64,000 nucleotides of DNA from Jatrophihabitans cynanchi (GTDB taxonomy: Bacteria; Actinomycetota; Actinomycetes; Mycobacteriales; Jatrophihabitantaceae), in contig NZ_CP097463.1 of assembly GCF_027247405.1 (NCBI RefSeq), positions 186,001-250,000 on the forward strand, given 5' to 3'. The notes beneath the pieces were generated by a model that did no database searches, was not told the DNA's origin, and worked only from the letters and a program-made list of their open reading frames with translations. Below, piece after piece: positions 7,984 through 17,652 of this stretch. Every line of letters begins with the position of its first letter. Positions within the stretch are counted from its first letter, which is position 1. The translations under genes and the position numbers were made by a program.

Positions 7984-9896
7984 TGAGCCCAGCTCGGCGC
8001 CGCACCGAGCAACTGCCCGCACCACTGCTCCACCCGCTCGGCGATCGGCGCCGGCGCCAGCCCGACCTCGGCGCGAACGGCCGCGACCTTGCCGTGCGAC
8101 AGGAACCGCTGCGGGATCGCGATCTCGCGAAGCGGCACGTCGACACCCTGGGCGCGCAGCAACTGCGAGAGCCGCGAGCCGACCCCGCCCGCCAGCACGC
8201 CGTCCTCGACCGAGACCACCAGCCGTGCCTCGCGGGCCAGGTCGACCAGCTCCGCCGGCAGCGGCTGCACCCAGCGCGGATCGACCACGCGCACCGACCG
8301 TCCGGCGCCGGCGAGCTGTGCCGCCGCCGCGAGCACGTCCGGAGCCATCGCGCCGACCGACACCAGCAGCACGTCGACCGCCGTTCCCCGCGACGACTCC
8401 AGCAGCACGTCGACACCGCCGACGCTGCGCCGGGCCGGCACGTCCGCACCCAGCGGCGTCTTCGGGTAGCGCAGCACGGTCGGGCCGTCGGACACGCCCA
8501 CCGCCTCGCGCAGCGCGCCGCGCAGCGTCGCCTCGTCGCGTGGTGCGGCGACCCGCAGGCCGGGCACGATGCCGAGCACGGACAGGTCCCACATGCCGTT
8601 GTGGCTCGCACCGTCGTCGCCCGTCACGCCGGCCCGGTCGAGCGCGATCGTCACCGGCAGCTTGTGCAGCGCGACGTCCATCAGCAGCTGGTCGAACGCC
8701 CGGTTCAGGAAGGTCGAGTACACCGCCACCACCGGGTGCACCCCGCCCATCGCCAGGCCTGCCGCGGAGGTCAGCGCGTGCTGCTCGGCGATGCCGACGT
8801 CGTAGAAGCGGTCCGGGAACGCCTCGGCGAACGCGACCAGGCCGGTCGGCTCGCACATCGCCGCGGTGATCGCGACGACATCGCTGCGCTCGGCCCCGAT
8901 GGCGACGATCTCCTCGCCGAACACCTCGGTCCAGCGCCGGCCCTTGCGCGGCAGCCGCCGCCCGGTCACCGGGTCGAAGGCGCCGGGCGCGTGCATCTGC
9001 TCCAGTTCGTCGTCCTCGGCCGGTGCGTAGCCGCAGCCCTTGCGGGTGATGCAGTGCACGAGCACCGGCCCGTTGCCGGCCGAGTAGCGCCGGGCCTGGC
9101 GCAGCGCGCGCTCCACCGCGACACGATCGTGCCCGTCGACCGGGCCGACGTACTTGAGCCCGAGGTCCTCGAACATCGGCTGCGGCGCCATCAGGTCCTT
9201 GATGCCGCGCTTGACGCCGTGCAGCGTCCCGTACAGCGCGGGTCCGACGAGCGGCACCCGCGGCAGCGTGCCCTTCACGCCACCGAGCGTGCGCTCGTAG
9301 CCGGGCCGCAGCCGCAGCGCGTCCAGCCGCCGCGCCAGACCGCCGGCGGTGGGCGCGTAGGAGCGCCCGTTGTCGTTGACCACGATGACCACCGGCCGGT
9401 CGGAGGCCGCGATGTTGTTCAGCGCCTCCCAGGCCATCCCCCCGGTGAGCGCACCGTCGCCGACCACCGCGACGACCGGGCGACGCACCCCGCGTACCTG
9501 GAACGCCTTCGCCAGCCCGTCCGCGTAGCTCAGCGCGGTCGAGGCGTGCGAGTTCTCGATCCAGTCGTGCTCGCTCTCGGCACGGCTCGGATACCCGGAC
9601 AGCCCGCCCGCGACGCGCAGTTCGTCGAAGCCGGCCCGGCGACCGGTGACGATCTTGTGGACGTAGGACTGGTGACCGGTGTCGAACAGGATCGGCTCGG
9701 CCGGTGAGTCGAACACCCGGTGCAGCGCCAGCGTCAGCTCGACGACACCGAGGTTCGGCCCCAGGTGACCCGAGCCGGCCTGGGCCAGCTTCACGACCAG
9801 GAACTCGCGGATCTCCGCCGCCAGCGCGGTCAGCTCACGCCGGTTCAGCCGGCGCAGGTCGGCCGGCGACTCGACGCGCGACAGCACCGAGTGCAC
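7968..9896 (-). CDS. dxs: 1-deoxy-D-xylulose-5-phosphate synthase, hopanoid-operon copy
   Basis: Protein of 642 residues, full length for DXS. It condenses pyruvate and glyceraldehyde 3-phosphate in a thiamine-diphosphate-dependent step, the first of the MEP isoprenoid route. Evidence: GHQSYVHKI near the N-terminus, the ThDP motif GDGALTGG...NDN, the domain-II pattern [18 protein letters not shown] with the catalytic Glu, and [10 protein letters not shown]. The ATG lies 3 nt after the hpnH stop, so this is the last gene of the hopanoid operon and would raise precursor supply for C30 lipids. A second dxs lies at 30895-32847; the two share long identical nucleotide runs. Confidence 0.95.
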   Translation of the reverse strand: MHSVLSRVESPADLRRLNRRELTALAAEIREFLVVKLAQAGSGHLGPNLGVVELTLALHRVFDSPAEPILFDTGHQSYVHKIVTGRRAGFDELRVAGGLSGYPSRAESEHDWIENSHASTALSYADGLAKAFQVRGVRRPVVAVVGDGALTGGMAWEALNNIAASDRPVVIVVNDNGRSYAPTAGGLARRLDALRLRPGYERTLGGVKGTLPRVPLVGPALYGTLHGVKRGIKDLMAPQPMFEDLGLKYVGPVDGHDRVAVERALRQARRYSAGNGPVLVHCITRKGCGYAPAEDDELEQMHAPGAFDPVTGRRLPRKGRRWTEVFGEEIVAIGAERSDVVAITAAMCEPTGLVAFAEAFPDRFYDVGIAEQHALTSAAGLAMGGVHPVVAVYSTFLNRAFDQLLMDVALHKLPVTIALDRAGVTGDDGASHNGMWDLSVLGIVPGLRVAAPRDEATLRGALREAVGVSDGPTVLRYPKTPLGADVPARRSVGGVDVLLESSRGTAVDVLLVSVGAMAPDVLAAAAQLAGAGRSVRVVDPRWVQPLPAELVDLAREARLVVSVEDGVLAGGVGSRLSQLLRAQGVDVPLREIAIPQRFLSHGKVAAVRAEVGLAPAPIAERVEQWCGQLLGAAPSWAQSVAT

Positions 9897-9899
9897 TGC

Positions 9900-10913
9900 T
9901 CAGCCCTGCTCACGCAGCGCCCGCAGGCTCTGCTTGAGTGAGCCCATCGTCGCGAGCACCGCAGTCGGCTCGTACCCGCAGTGGGCCATGCAGTTGTTGC
10001 AGCGCGAGTCGCGGCCGCGGCCGTACTTCTCCCACTCGGTCGTCTCGATCAGCTCCTTGTACGTCTTCACGTAACCGTCTGCCATCAGGTAGCAGGGCTT
10101 CTGCCAGCCGAGCAGCGAGTACGACGGGATGCCCCACGCGGTGCACTGGTAGTCGACCTTGCCCTCGAGGAAGTCCAGGAACAGCGGCGAGTGGTTCAGC
10201 CGCCACCGCTTGCGATTGCCGCCCGCGAACGCCTTGCGGAACAGCTCACGGGTCTCCTCGACGCCGAGGAAGTGATCCTGGTCCGGCGCCTTCTCGTAGG
10301 CGTAGGCCGGCGAGATCATCATGTCGTCGACCTGCACCTCGTCGTTGAGGAAGTTCAGCACGTCGATGATCGTCTGCGGCGTGTCGGTGTTGAAGAACGT
10401 CGAGTTGGTGGTGACCCGGAAGCCCTTCTCCTTCAGGAACTTGATCGCCGCGATCGCCTCGTCGAACACGCCCTCCTTGGACACCGACTCGTCGTGCCGC
10501 TCGCGCAGGCCGTCGATGTGCACCGCGAAGGAGAAGTACCGCGAGGGCTTGAAGTCGAACTTGTCCCACCGCTTGCGGATCAGCTCGGCGTTGGTGCACA
10601 GGTAGACGTACTTCTTGAGCTTGACGAGCTCGTTGACGATCACGTCGATCTGCGGGTGCATCATCGGCTCGCCGCCTGCGAGCGAGACCATCGGCGCGCC
10701 ACACTCCTCGATGGCGCCTAGCGCCTGCTCGACGGGCATCCGCTGGCGCAGGATCTCGTGCGGCTGCTGGATCTTGCCGCACCCGTTGCAGTGCAGGTTG
10801 CAGGCGTACAGCGGCTCCAGCTCCACGATCAGCGGGAACTTCTCGCGGCGGCGCACCTTCTGGGTGAACAGGTACCAGCCGATGCGGCTCGCTTGGCGCA
10901 TGGGAATGGCCAT
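9900..10913 (-). CDS. hpnH: adenosyl-hopene transferase (radical SAM), HpnH
   Basis: Protein of 337 residues. HpnH couples a 5'-deoxyadenosyl radical to diploptene, giving adenosylhopane, the first step in making C35 bacteriohopanepolyols. The radical-SAM cluster motif is Cys38-x3-Cys42-x2-Cys45 (YACNLHCNGCGK), followed by SLAGGEPMMHP. The C-terminal region has further cysteines in RDSRCNNCMAHCGYEP, typical of the SPASM-like tail of this family. The ATG overlaps the stop of the HpnG-IspH gene (TGATG), so translation is coupled to the enzyme using its product. It is cytoplasmic or membrane-surface bound. Confidence 0.95.
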   Translation of the reverse strand: MAIPMRQASRIGWYLFTQKVRRREKFPLIVELEPLYACNLHCNGCGKIQQPHEILRQRMPVEQALGAIEECGAPMVSLAGGEPMMHPQIDVIVNELVKLKKYVYLCTNAELIRKRWDKFDFKPSRYFSFAVHIDGLRERHDESVSKEGVFDEAIAAIKFLKEKGFRVTTNSTFFNTDTPQTIIDVLNFLNDEVQVDDMMISPAYAYEKAPDQDHFLGVEETRELFRKAFAGGNRKRWRLNHSPLFLDFLEGKVDYQCTAWGIPSYSLLGWQKPCYLMADGYVKTYKELIETTEWEKYGRGRDSRCNNCMAHCGYEPTAVLATMGSLKQSLRALREQG

Positions 10914-12433
10914 CAGCCGACAACCCCCTTCGGGTCGATCACTGTCTTCGGAAGAGTGAAGGTGACGTCCTCACGAGTCACCACGCGTTCGGTCACCTCG
11001 ACCGGGCCGAGCGCGCGCAGCGTGCCGATGACCTCGTCGACAAGGTGCGGCGGAGCGGACGCCCCCGCCGTAACGCCGACCGTACGCGCCCCCGCCAGCC
11101 ACGCCGGCAGGATCTCCGTCGCGTCGTCCACCAGGTGTGCCTCGGCGCCGCAGCGCTGCGCGACCTCGACCAGCCGCAGCGAGTTGGACGAGTTCGCCGA
11201 ACCGAGCACGAGCACCACGTCGGAGTCGGTCGCGACCGCCCGCACCGCCTGCTGCCGGTTGGTCGTCGCGTAGCAGATGTCGTCGGTCGGCGAGGACTCG
11301 ATGGCCGGGAAGCGGCGGCGCAGCACGGCAACCGTGTCGGCCGCGTCGTCGACCGCGAGCGTGGTCTGCATCAGCAGCGCGACACGCTCGGGGTCGGCGG
11401 CCTGCACCTGCTCGGCCTCGCCCGGGTTCTGCACAAGACTGATCTTGCCCGGTACCTCGCCGAGCGTCCCCTCGGTCTCGTCGTGGCCGTCGTGGCCGAT
11501 GAGGAACACGGTGTCTCCGCGCGCGGCGAACCGGCGCGCCTCGTTGTGCACCTTCGCGACCAGCGGGCAGGTCGCGTCGATCACGTTCAGTCCACGCCGG
11601 GCGGCCTCGTCGCGCACGGCCGGCGCGACCCCGTGCGCGGAGAACACCACGGTGGTGCCGTCGGGCACCTGGTCCAGCTCGTCCACGAACACCGCGCCGT
11701 GCCGCTCCAGGTCGCGGACGACGTGCGCGTTGTGCACGATCTGGCGACGCACGTAGACCGGGCGCGGGAAGCGCTGCAATGCGAGCTGGACGATGTCGAT
11801 CGCGCGCTCCACGCCCGCGCAGAACGAGCGTGGCTCGGCGAGCAGCACCTGCCGCGGCCCGCACAGGTCGGCCCAGGTGCGCAGCGCCGGTCCGACGTGC
11901 CGCAGCACGCTCAGCGCGCGGGCGCCGGCGGGCAGCGTGGCCAGCCGCACCACCGGGCTGAACGCGGTGTCGACGATGACCCGGACGACGGCGGTGGGGA
12001 TCGCGCCGGCCGCCCGCACGATCGCGGTCGACTCCATGTCGACCGCGAGCGCGCCGGTGGCGGCGAGCCTGGCTCGTGCTTCGGCGCCGCCGACGAGCCG
12101 GTCGGTGCTGACCATCGGGCCGGCGTGCACCCGCAGCCCGAGCCGGCGCAGTTCGGCAACGAGCGGCCCGGCGCCGCGCAGCACGATGCGGCCGTGCTCG
12201 TCGCGCACCTCGCTGGCCACCACCACGTCGCCGGGGCGAAGGGACGGGTCGAGGCCGCCGGCCACACCCGCGACCACGAGCGCCTCGGGCTGTGTGGCGT
12301 CGAGCTTCGGCAGCCAGGCGCGCACCCGGTCCGGCCCCATGCCGCAGCGCTGCAGGCGAGCGTCGGGCACCCGGCCGCTCAGCGCGGCGAACTCGCTGCG
12401 CAGTGCGGTGACGACGGTGAGTCTTGCGGTCAT
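10913..12433 (-). CDS. fused hopanoid nucleosidase (HpnG) - HMBPP reductase (IspH)
   Basis: One uninterrupted protein of 506 residues. Residues 1-190 match the HpnG-type phosphorylase/nucleosidase fold (CGMGPDR, AGVAGGLDPSLRPGD, VDMES at 131-135), which removes adenine from adenosylhopane to give ribosylhopane. Residues 192-500 are a complete IspH, the [4Fe-4S] enzyme making IPP/DMAPP. Cluster ligands are Cys205 (RSFCAGVERA), Cys289 (IDATCPLVAKVH) and Cys387 (DDICYATTNRQ). Substrate contacts are HNAHVV, GHDGHDETEGT, GSANSSNS and GASAPP. The start overlaps the shc stop as ATGA, and the end overlaps hpnH. Normally these are two proteins. The fusion joins the first-lipid-precursor enzyme to a hopanoid tail enzyme. 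No frame break is visible, so it is probably a real bifunctional protein. Confidence 0.9.
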   Translation of the reverse strand: MTARLTVVTALRSEFAALSGRVPDARLQRCGMGPDRVRAWLPKLDATQPEALVVAGVAGGLDPSLRPGDVVVASEVRDEHGRIVLRGAGPLVAELRRLGLRVHAGPMVSTDRLVGGAEARARLAATGALAVDMESTAIVRAAGAIPTAVVRVIVDTAFSPVVRLATLPAGARALSVLRHVGPALRTWADLCGPRQVLLAEPRSFCAGVERAIDIVQLALQRFPRPVYVRRQIVHNAHVVRDLERHGAVFVDELDQVPDGTTVVFSAHGVAPAVRDEAARRGLNVIDATCPLVAKVHNEARRFAARGDTVFLIGHDGHDETEGTLGEVPGKISLVQNPGEAEQVQAADPERVALLMQTTLAVDDAADTVAVLRRRFPAIESSPTDDICYATTNRQQAVRAVATDSDVVLVLGSANSSNSLRLVEVAQRCGAEAHLVDDATEILPAWLAGARTVGVTAGASAPPHLVDEVIGTLRALGPVEVTERVVTREDVTFTLPKTVIDPKGVVG

Positions 12434-14325
12434 TGCGCACCGCGCTTCGCCGCCAGGTACCGGCCCAGGGCGCTGAGCGGGAACACCAACCGGTACAGCT
12501 CGTAGTTGATGTAGAAGTCGCCCGGGAACCCGGTGCCGGTGTACAGGTCCTCGTCCCAGCAGCCGTCGGCGCGCTGCGTGCGCACCAGCCAGTCGACACC
12601 GCGCGCCACCGCGTCGGTGTGCGGGTCGACCGCGAGCAGCGCCAGCAGCGCCCACGCGGTCTGCGAGGCGGTCGAGGCGCCCTTGCCGCGCCAGGACGGG
12701 TCGCGGTACGAGCGCAGGTCCTCGCCCCAGCCGCCGTCGGCGTTCTGGTGCTCCTGCAGCCAGCGCACCGCGCGCCGTACCGGGATCGAGTCGGGCGCGA
12801 CGCCGGCGGCGACCAGGGCGGGCACCACCGCCCCGGTGCCGTACACCAGGTTGGCGCCCCACCGGCCGAACCAGGCGCCGTCCGGCTCCTGCGCGTCGAG
12901 CAGCCACTGCACGCCGCTCGCCGTGACGGCCGAGTCGCGCTCGCCTAGGTACGCGAGCATCTCGACGGTGTGCGCGGTGACGTCGGCCGACGGCGGGTCG
13001 ATCACGGCGCCGAAGTCGCAGAACGGCAACCGCTCTACGAGCCGGCGGGTGTTGTCCGCGTCGAACGCGGCCCAGCCGCCGTCGCGTGACTGCATGCCGA
13101 TCACCCAGTCGACGCCCCGGCGGGCGGCCTCCCGGACCCCGGGCAGCAGCCCGCTGAAGTGGCGCAGCGCGAGCACCACCTCGGCGGTGTCGTCGACGTC
13201 CGGGTAGCCGTCGTTGGCGAACTCGAACGCCCAGCCGCCCGGTGCGAGGTCGGGGCGTTTGACCGACCAGTCGCCGCGGACAGTGATCTCCTCCCCCAAC
13301 ATCCACTGCACAGCCTGTGTCAGCGCCGGATCGTCCGGCTGCATTCCGCTGTCGACCAGACCGATGACCGCCAGGCAGGTGTCCCACACCGGCGACTGGC
13401 AGGCCTCGAGGCGGCGGACCGGGCCGTCGGGCGCCTGTTCGTGGACGAGGAACCCCTCCAACCCGCGCACCGCCGCGACCATCACCGGGTGATCTGGTGC
13501 GTAGCCGAGCAGGTGCAGCGCGAGGATCGAGTACACCCAGGGTGGCTGGATGCCGCCCCAGCCGCCGTCGGCCTCCTGGCGGGCGATGATCCACTCGGCG
13601 GCGCGGCGCATCGCCAGCTTGCGCCCCGGGTGGACCGGTAGCCGTTCGTACACCTTCAGGGCGCGATCCAGCACGGCGAACGCGGTGCCGACCGCCCCGC
13701 CGCGGCGTGCGGGCGGACGGCTGCCGGTGCGCAGTTCGGCCAGCGTGAACGGCAACGGACGTACCGGGCGGAGCGTGGCGACCACGGTGATCGGCACCAC
13801 CGTCTGCCGGGCCCAGCAGCCCCAGTCGTAGATGTTGAGCGGCACCCAGCTGGGTAGCAGCACCAGTTCGGGCGGCATCGACGGCAGCTCGTCCCAGGAC
13901 CATTCGCCGAACAGCGCGAGCCAGATCCGGGTGAACACCCGGCTGGCCTCGATACCCCCCCGGGAAAGGATGAACTCACGCGCGAGTTGCAGGTGCTCGG
14001 CGTCCGGGTCGTCGCCCGCAAGGCGCAGCGCCGTGTACGCCTCGACGGTCGTGGACAGGTCGCCCGGGCCGCCCTCGAAGGTGGCCCAGGTCCCTTCGCC
14101 GCGTTGCTGCGAGCGGATCCAGCGGGCGGCGCCGTCCAGTTCGTCCGGCCGCAGGATCCCGAGGAACTGGCGCAACAGCAGGTCTTCGGCGTCCATCGTG
14201 ACGTTGGTGCGCAGCTCGCCCTTCCACCAACCCGCGGGCGCCTGCCGGGACAGCAGATGCTCCTGCGCGGCCGTCACGGCAGCGCCGACCGCGGCGTGCG
14301 GGTCGGCCTTCGGCAGTGTGGTCAC
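12430..14325 (-). CDS. shc: squalene-hopene cyclase
   Basis: Protein of 631 residues, the usual length. It cyclises squalene to hopene/hopanol. The protonating acid motif DVDD is at 376-379 (GYPDVDDTAEVVL). Several QW-type repeats are present (for example QEADGGWGG, QSRDGGWAAFD, QNADGGWGED, QRADGCWDED). It is a monotopic enzyme of the cytoplasmic membrane that takes squalene from HpnC/D/E encoded upstream. The ATG at 14325 lies 39 nt after the polyprenyl synthase stop. The stop overlaps the next gene, coupling cyclase and tail-building enzymes. Confidence 0.96.
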   Translation of the reverse strand: MTTLPKADPHAAVGAAVTAAQEHLLSRQAPAGWWKGELRTNVTMDAEDLLLRQFLGILRPDELDGAARWIRSQQRGEGTWATFEGGPGDLSTTVEAYTALRLAGDDPDAEHLQLAREFILSRGGIEASRVFTRIWLALFGEWSWDELPSMPPELVLLPSWVPLNIYDWGCWARQTVVPITVVATLRPVRPLPFTLAELRTGSRPPARRGGAVGTAFAVLDRALKVYERLPVHPGRKLAMRRAAEWIIARQEADGGWGGIQPPWVYSILALHLLGYAPDHPVMVAAVRGLEGFLVHEQAPDGPVRRLEACQSPVWDTCLAVIGLVDSGMQPDDPALTQAVQWMLGEEITVRGDWSVKRPDLAPGGWAFEFANDGYPDVDDTAEVVLALRHFSGLLPGVREAARRGVDWVIGMQSRDGGWAAFDADNTRRLVERLPFCDFGAVIDPPSADVTAHTVEMLAYLGERDSAVTASGVQWLLDAQEPDGAWFGRWGANLVYGTGAVVPALVAAGVAPDSIPVRRAVRWLQEHQNADGGWGEDLRSYRDPSWRGKGASTASQTAWALLALLAVDPHTDAVARGVDWLVRTQRADGCWDEDLYTGTGFPGDFYINYELYRLVFPLSALGRYLAAKRGAQ

Positions 14326-14364
14326 GGCAGTTGATCTCCAGTCCTAGTGTCCACCGGTCAGTGT

Positions 14365-15402
14365 CTACCGGTCGCGGGCCACGATGAAGCGAGCGACCTC
14401 CTCGAGGTCGGCCACCGCGGCCGGGGATGCCGGCTGCACCTGGTGCAGGCTGCGCAACGCGCAGTCCAGCAACCGGTCCGCCTCGTCGAGCGCCCAGTCG
14501 ATGCCGCCGGCCGCGACGATGAGCTCGCGCGCCCGGGTGACGTCCGCCTCGGTCTCCGGCGGGCCCGGCCGCAACAGCTCGGCCAGCTCGGCAGACTGCG
14601 GCAAGCCGGCACCGAGTGCCGCGACCACAGCCGCGCTGCGCTTGCCGGCCCGCACGTCCGAACTCGCCGACTTGCCGGTGACGACAGGGTCGCCGACGAC
14701 TCCGAGCACGTCGTCGACCAGCTGGAACGCCAGCCCCATCAGCCGGCCGAACTCGCCCAACGCGCGCAGCGAGGGCTCGGGGGCGCCGGCGGCCAGCGCG
14801 CCGATCGACGACGCGCACGCCAGCAGCGCCGCGGTCTTGCCCTCCTCCATGCGCAGCACGTCCTCGAGCGCGGCGTCCGGGCGCCGTTCGAGCGCGAGGT
14901 CCTCGGACTGCCCGCTGATCAGGTGCTGCACCGCGCCGAGCAGGTGCGGCAGGGTGTGCGGCGCGCCGGCCGTGATCACCTCCACCGCGGCGGTGAGCAT
15001 CGCGTTGCCGGCGAGGATCGCCTGCCCCTCGCCGAACGCGACCCAGCCGGTCGGGCGGTGCCGCCGCTCGGTGTCGCGATCCATGATGTCGTCGTGCAGC
15101 AGCGAGAAGTTGTGCACCAGCTCGAGCGCCACCGCGCCCGGGACGCCCGCCTGCGGGTCACCGCCGACGGCCTGCGCGGACAGCACCGCGAGCGTCGGCC
15201 GGATCATCTTCCCGCCGCCGCCCTCGACCGGTGTGCCGTCGGCGTCGCACCAGCCCAGCTGGTAGCTGGCGACCAGGCGCATCCGCTCGTCGGCCAGGCC
15301 GGCGACCGCGGCACGCAGCGCCGGCTCGACCAGCTCGCACGCGCGCGCTATCGCCGGCGGCGTCCGCATCGGGGCCGATCGGGTGGACAGGGTGTCGGTC
15401 AT
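14365..15402 (-). CDS. polyprenyl diphosphate synthase (probable farnesyl diphosphate synthase of the hopanoid operon)
   Basis: Protein of 345 residues of the trans-isoprenyl diphosphate synthase family. The first Asp-rich motif is DDIMD (104-108) in LVHNFSLLHDDIMD. The second is DDVLG (230-234), where the usual final Asp is Gly, as in many actinobacterial members. GGGKMIRP near residue 63 binds IPP. In the hopanoid context it most likely supplies farnesyl diphosphate for squalene formation, matching the synthase next to hopanoid genes in Streptomyces. Chain length cannot be read with certainty. The start overlaps the end of hpnE (ATGA). Confidence 0.9.
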   Translation of the reverse strand: MTDTLSTRSAPMRTPPAIARACELVEPALRAAVAGLADERMRLVASYQLGWCDADGTPVEGGGGKMIRPTLAVLSAQAVGGDPQAGVPGAVALELVHNFSLLHDDIMDRDTERRHRPTGWVAFGEGQAILAGNAMLTAAVEVITAGAPHTLPHLLGAVQHLISGQSEDLALERRPDAALEDVLRMEEGKTAALLACASSIGALAAGAPEPSLRALGEFGRLMGLAFQLVDDVLGVVGDPVVTGKSASSDVRAGKRSAAVVAALGAGLPQSAELAELLRPGPPETEADVTRARELIVAAGGIDWALDEADRLLDCALRSLHQVQPASPAAVADLEEVARFIVARDR

Positions 15403-16766
15403 GCGGCGAACCTCAGCGTGTCATGCGGGCAGACCCGGCCGACGGCCTCGGCGGCCCGGATCCCGCTGCGAACGGCACTTTCCATCGTGTCCGGCCAGCC
15501 GGTGGCGGTCCACGCCCCGGCCAGCCAGATGCTCTCGAGGCCACTGTCGGCCGCGGGACGCAGCGCGGCCTGCCCGGCGGCCTGCCGGAACGTCGCGCGG
15601 CGCTCGCGGGTGACGAACGCGTCCAGCACCTCTGCCCGGCCGGCGGCAGGCAGCAGCCGTGCCAGCTCGGCGACGAACCGCTCGCGGATCGCGGCGCTCG
15701 GAACGTCGACGAGATCGTCGGCGGCCGAGACGGTGACGGCCAGGTACTGCGCACCGGGGCGCGACGCGCGCACCTCGGAGCCGGCGGTGCGATCGAAGAA
15801 CCACTGCACCGGCGAGCCGACGGCCGCGGCGAAAGGGAGGTCGGTGACGGCGCGGTCGTAGATCACGTGCACGTTCACGATCGGCGTGGCGCCGAGCCCG
15901 CGCGCCGGCGCCGCGGCGGTCCCGGAAAGCTCTGGGGCGATCGCGAACGCGTCGCGGTGCGGCACCGCCAGCACCACCGCGTCCGCCTGCCAGCCGCCGG
16001 GGCCGCTCACGTCCGGGACGTGCACCACGCCGCCTGCCTCGACCGCGCGCACCCGGGTACCGAGCAGCACCTGCACCCCGGCCGCCCGCAGCGCGTCCCC
16101 GGCGGCCTGAGAATGCAGCGCACCCAACGGCGCGGTGGCGTACCCGATGTCGGACGCGGGCGCGCTGTCGAGCAGGCCGGTGCGGAACACCTTCGCGGCC
16201 AGCGCGAGCGACGCCTCGTCCGGGCGCAGGTTCAGCGTGGCCGTGGCGACGATCCCCCACAGCGCCTCGATCGTCGCGTCGTTCTGCCCGTGCCGGCGCA
16301 GGTAGCCGCCGAGCGTGTGCGCGTCGAGCGCCGGGTCGAGCGGGTCGAGCCGCCGCAGCGCGAGTGCGCCGCGCGCGGCCCGCATCCGGTCGGCCGGCGA
16401 CAGCAGCCCGTAGCGGGCGAGCGCCGCGCCGAGGTGGGCCGGCGCGGGCACGCCGGGCAGCCGGCTGAGCCGGGCCCGCCTGCCGTCCGGGCGCAGCACC
16501 GGGATGTCCAGGTGGTCCTGCAGCGTGGTCTGGTCCAGTGCGCCGACGCGGCGCAGCAGCCAGCGGTACGCCTCGCAGCAGCGCAGGAACACGTGCTGGC
16601 CGTTGTCGACCCACAGTTCGCCGCGCCGGAACGAGAAGGCCGCACCGCCGAGCCGCGGGCGTCCCTCGACGAGGGTGACCGAGCGGCCGCAGTCGGCAAG
16701 TCGCAGTGCGGCGGAGATCCCGGCCAGGCCGCCGCCGACCACCACCACGTCGTGTTGCTCAGCCAT
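15399..16766 (-). CDS. hpnE: hydroxysqualene dehydroxylase HpnE
   Basis: FAD-dependent amine-oxidase/phytoene-desaturase-like protein of 455 residues. It carries out the last step of the three-gene squalene route, reducing hydroxysqualene to squalene. The dinucleotide-binding start is VVVVGGGLAGISAALRLAD, followed by GGAAFSFRRGELWVDNGQHVFL. The C-terminal FAD contact is IWLAGAWTATGWPDTMESAVRSG, typical of squalene-associated desaturases. The start lies inside the end of hpnD (8-nt overlap) and the stop overlaps the polyprenyl synthase start, so it is tightly coupled in the operon. Confidence 0.94.
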   Translation of the reverse strand: MAEQHDVVVVGGGLAGISAALRLADCGRSVTLVEGRPRLGGAAFSFRRGELWVDNGQHVFLRCCEAYRWLLRRVGALDQTTLQDHLDIPVLRPDGRRARLSRLPGVPAPAHLGAALARYGLLSPADRMRAARGALALRRLDPLDPALDAHTLGGYLRRHGQNDATIEALWGIVATATLNLRPDEASLALAAKVFRTGLLDSAPASDIGYATAPLGALHSQAAGDALRAAGVQVLLGTRVRAVEAGGVVHVPDVSGPGGWQADAVVLAVPHRDAFAIAPELSGTAAAPARGLGATPIVNVHVIYDRAVTDLPFAAAVGSPVQWFFDRTAGSEVRASRPGAQYLAVTVSAADDLVDVPSAAIRERFVAELARLLPAAGRAEVLDAFVTRERRATFRQAAGQAALRPAADSGLESIWLAGAWTATGWPDTMESAVRSGIRAAEAVGRVCPHDTLRFAA

Positions 16767-17652
16767 GGCGGCCCGCGATCAGGGCACGTGCCGCCACCGT
16801 CAGCTTGTCCCGGGTGGGCAGCGACGCCCGGCCCGTCATCACCTGGCGCGGGTCGGCGGCGATCCGCTCGAGCAGTTCGCGGTAGATGCCGGCCATCGCG
16901 GCGCAGCAGGCGGCGCTGCGCCGGTCGAGCACGTCCAGCAACTGCAGGCCGCGGTCGTACCAGCCCCAGGCGCGCGCCGCCTCGAACCGGATCAGCTCGG
17001 CGAGCGCGCCGTCCTGCGGGTCCAGCGAGCCGTCCGGCAGCACGGTGATGTGGCAGTCGAACAGGTCGAGGTCGCGCTTGGGCAGGTAGACCCGGCCGTT
17101 GCCGTGGTCCTCGCGGACGTCGCGCAGGATGTTGGTCAGCTGCAGCGCGACGCCGAGCGCGTCGGCGAGTTCGCCCGCTTCCCGTGCGTCCGGCTCCGAC
17201 AGCTCCGGGTGGAAGACACCGAGTGAGAGCCGGCCGATCGAGCCGGCGACGCACCGGCAGTACTCGACGAGGTCGGCCAGTTGGTCGTAGCTGCGCCCGG
17301 TGACGTCCATCTCGCAGCCGTCGACCAGTTCGCCGAACGCGGCGAGCGGGATGGGCAGCCGGCGGGCCGCGTCCTCGAGTGCGCGCAGCACCGGGTCATG
17401 CGGGTGTGCCCCGGGCGCCAGCGCACCGGCGCGGGCCTCGGCGAGCAGTCGCAGCTTCTGCTCGGCCGGCAGCGTGCCGTCACCGATGTCGTCGATACGG
17501 CGGGCGAGCGCGTAGACAGCCGACAACGCGCGCCGCTTGGCCGGCGGCAGCAGCCGGATGCCCCACGCGAAGTTGCGCGCCTGCTCCCGCGTGATCCGCT
17601 CGCACTCCCGGTATGCCTCGGGTACGGACGGGGCCTCCGCCGGCGCGGTCAC
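16759..17652 (-). CDS. hpnD: presqualene diphosphate synthase HpnD
   Basis: Protein of 297 residues of the squalene/phytoene synthase family. It joins two farnesyl diphosphates into presqualene diphosphate. Metal-binding motifs are RRIDDIGDG (first) and NILRDVREDHGNGRVYLP (second). The GTG at 17652 overlaps the hpnC stop as GTGA and is preceded by coding sequence of hpnC only. A much longer in-frame extension upstream is antisense-like and rejected. Order hpnC-hpnD-hpnE matches the biosynthetic module found in most hopanoid producers. Confidence 0.94.
   Translation of the reverse strand: MTAPAEAPSVPEAYRECERITREQARNFAWGIRLLPPAKRRALSAVYALARRIDDIGDGTLPAEQKLRLLAEARAGALAPGAHPHDPVLRALEDAARRLPIPLAAFGELVDGCEMDVTGRSYDQLADLVEYCRCVAGSIGRLSLGVFHPELSEPDAREAGELADALGVALQLTNILRDVREDHGNGRVYLPKRDLDLFDCHITVLPDGSLDPQDGALAELIRFEAARAWGWYDRGLQLLDVLDRRSAACCAAMAGIYRELLERIAADPRQVMTGRASLPTRDKLTVAARALIAGRHG

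Noticed and set aside
6532-8856. Open frame of 774 codons overlapping the kinase and dxs
   Set aside because: Only the part below 7764 is protein-like; the rest is an Arg/Gly-rich shadow antisense-in-frame to dxs coding sequence.
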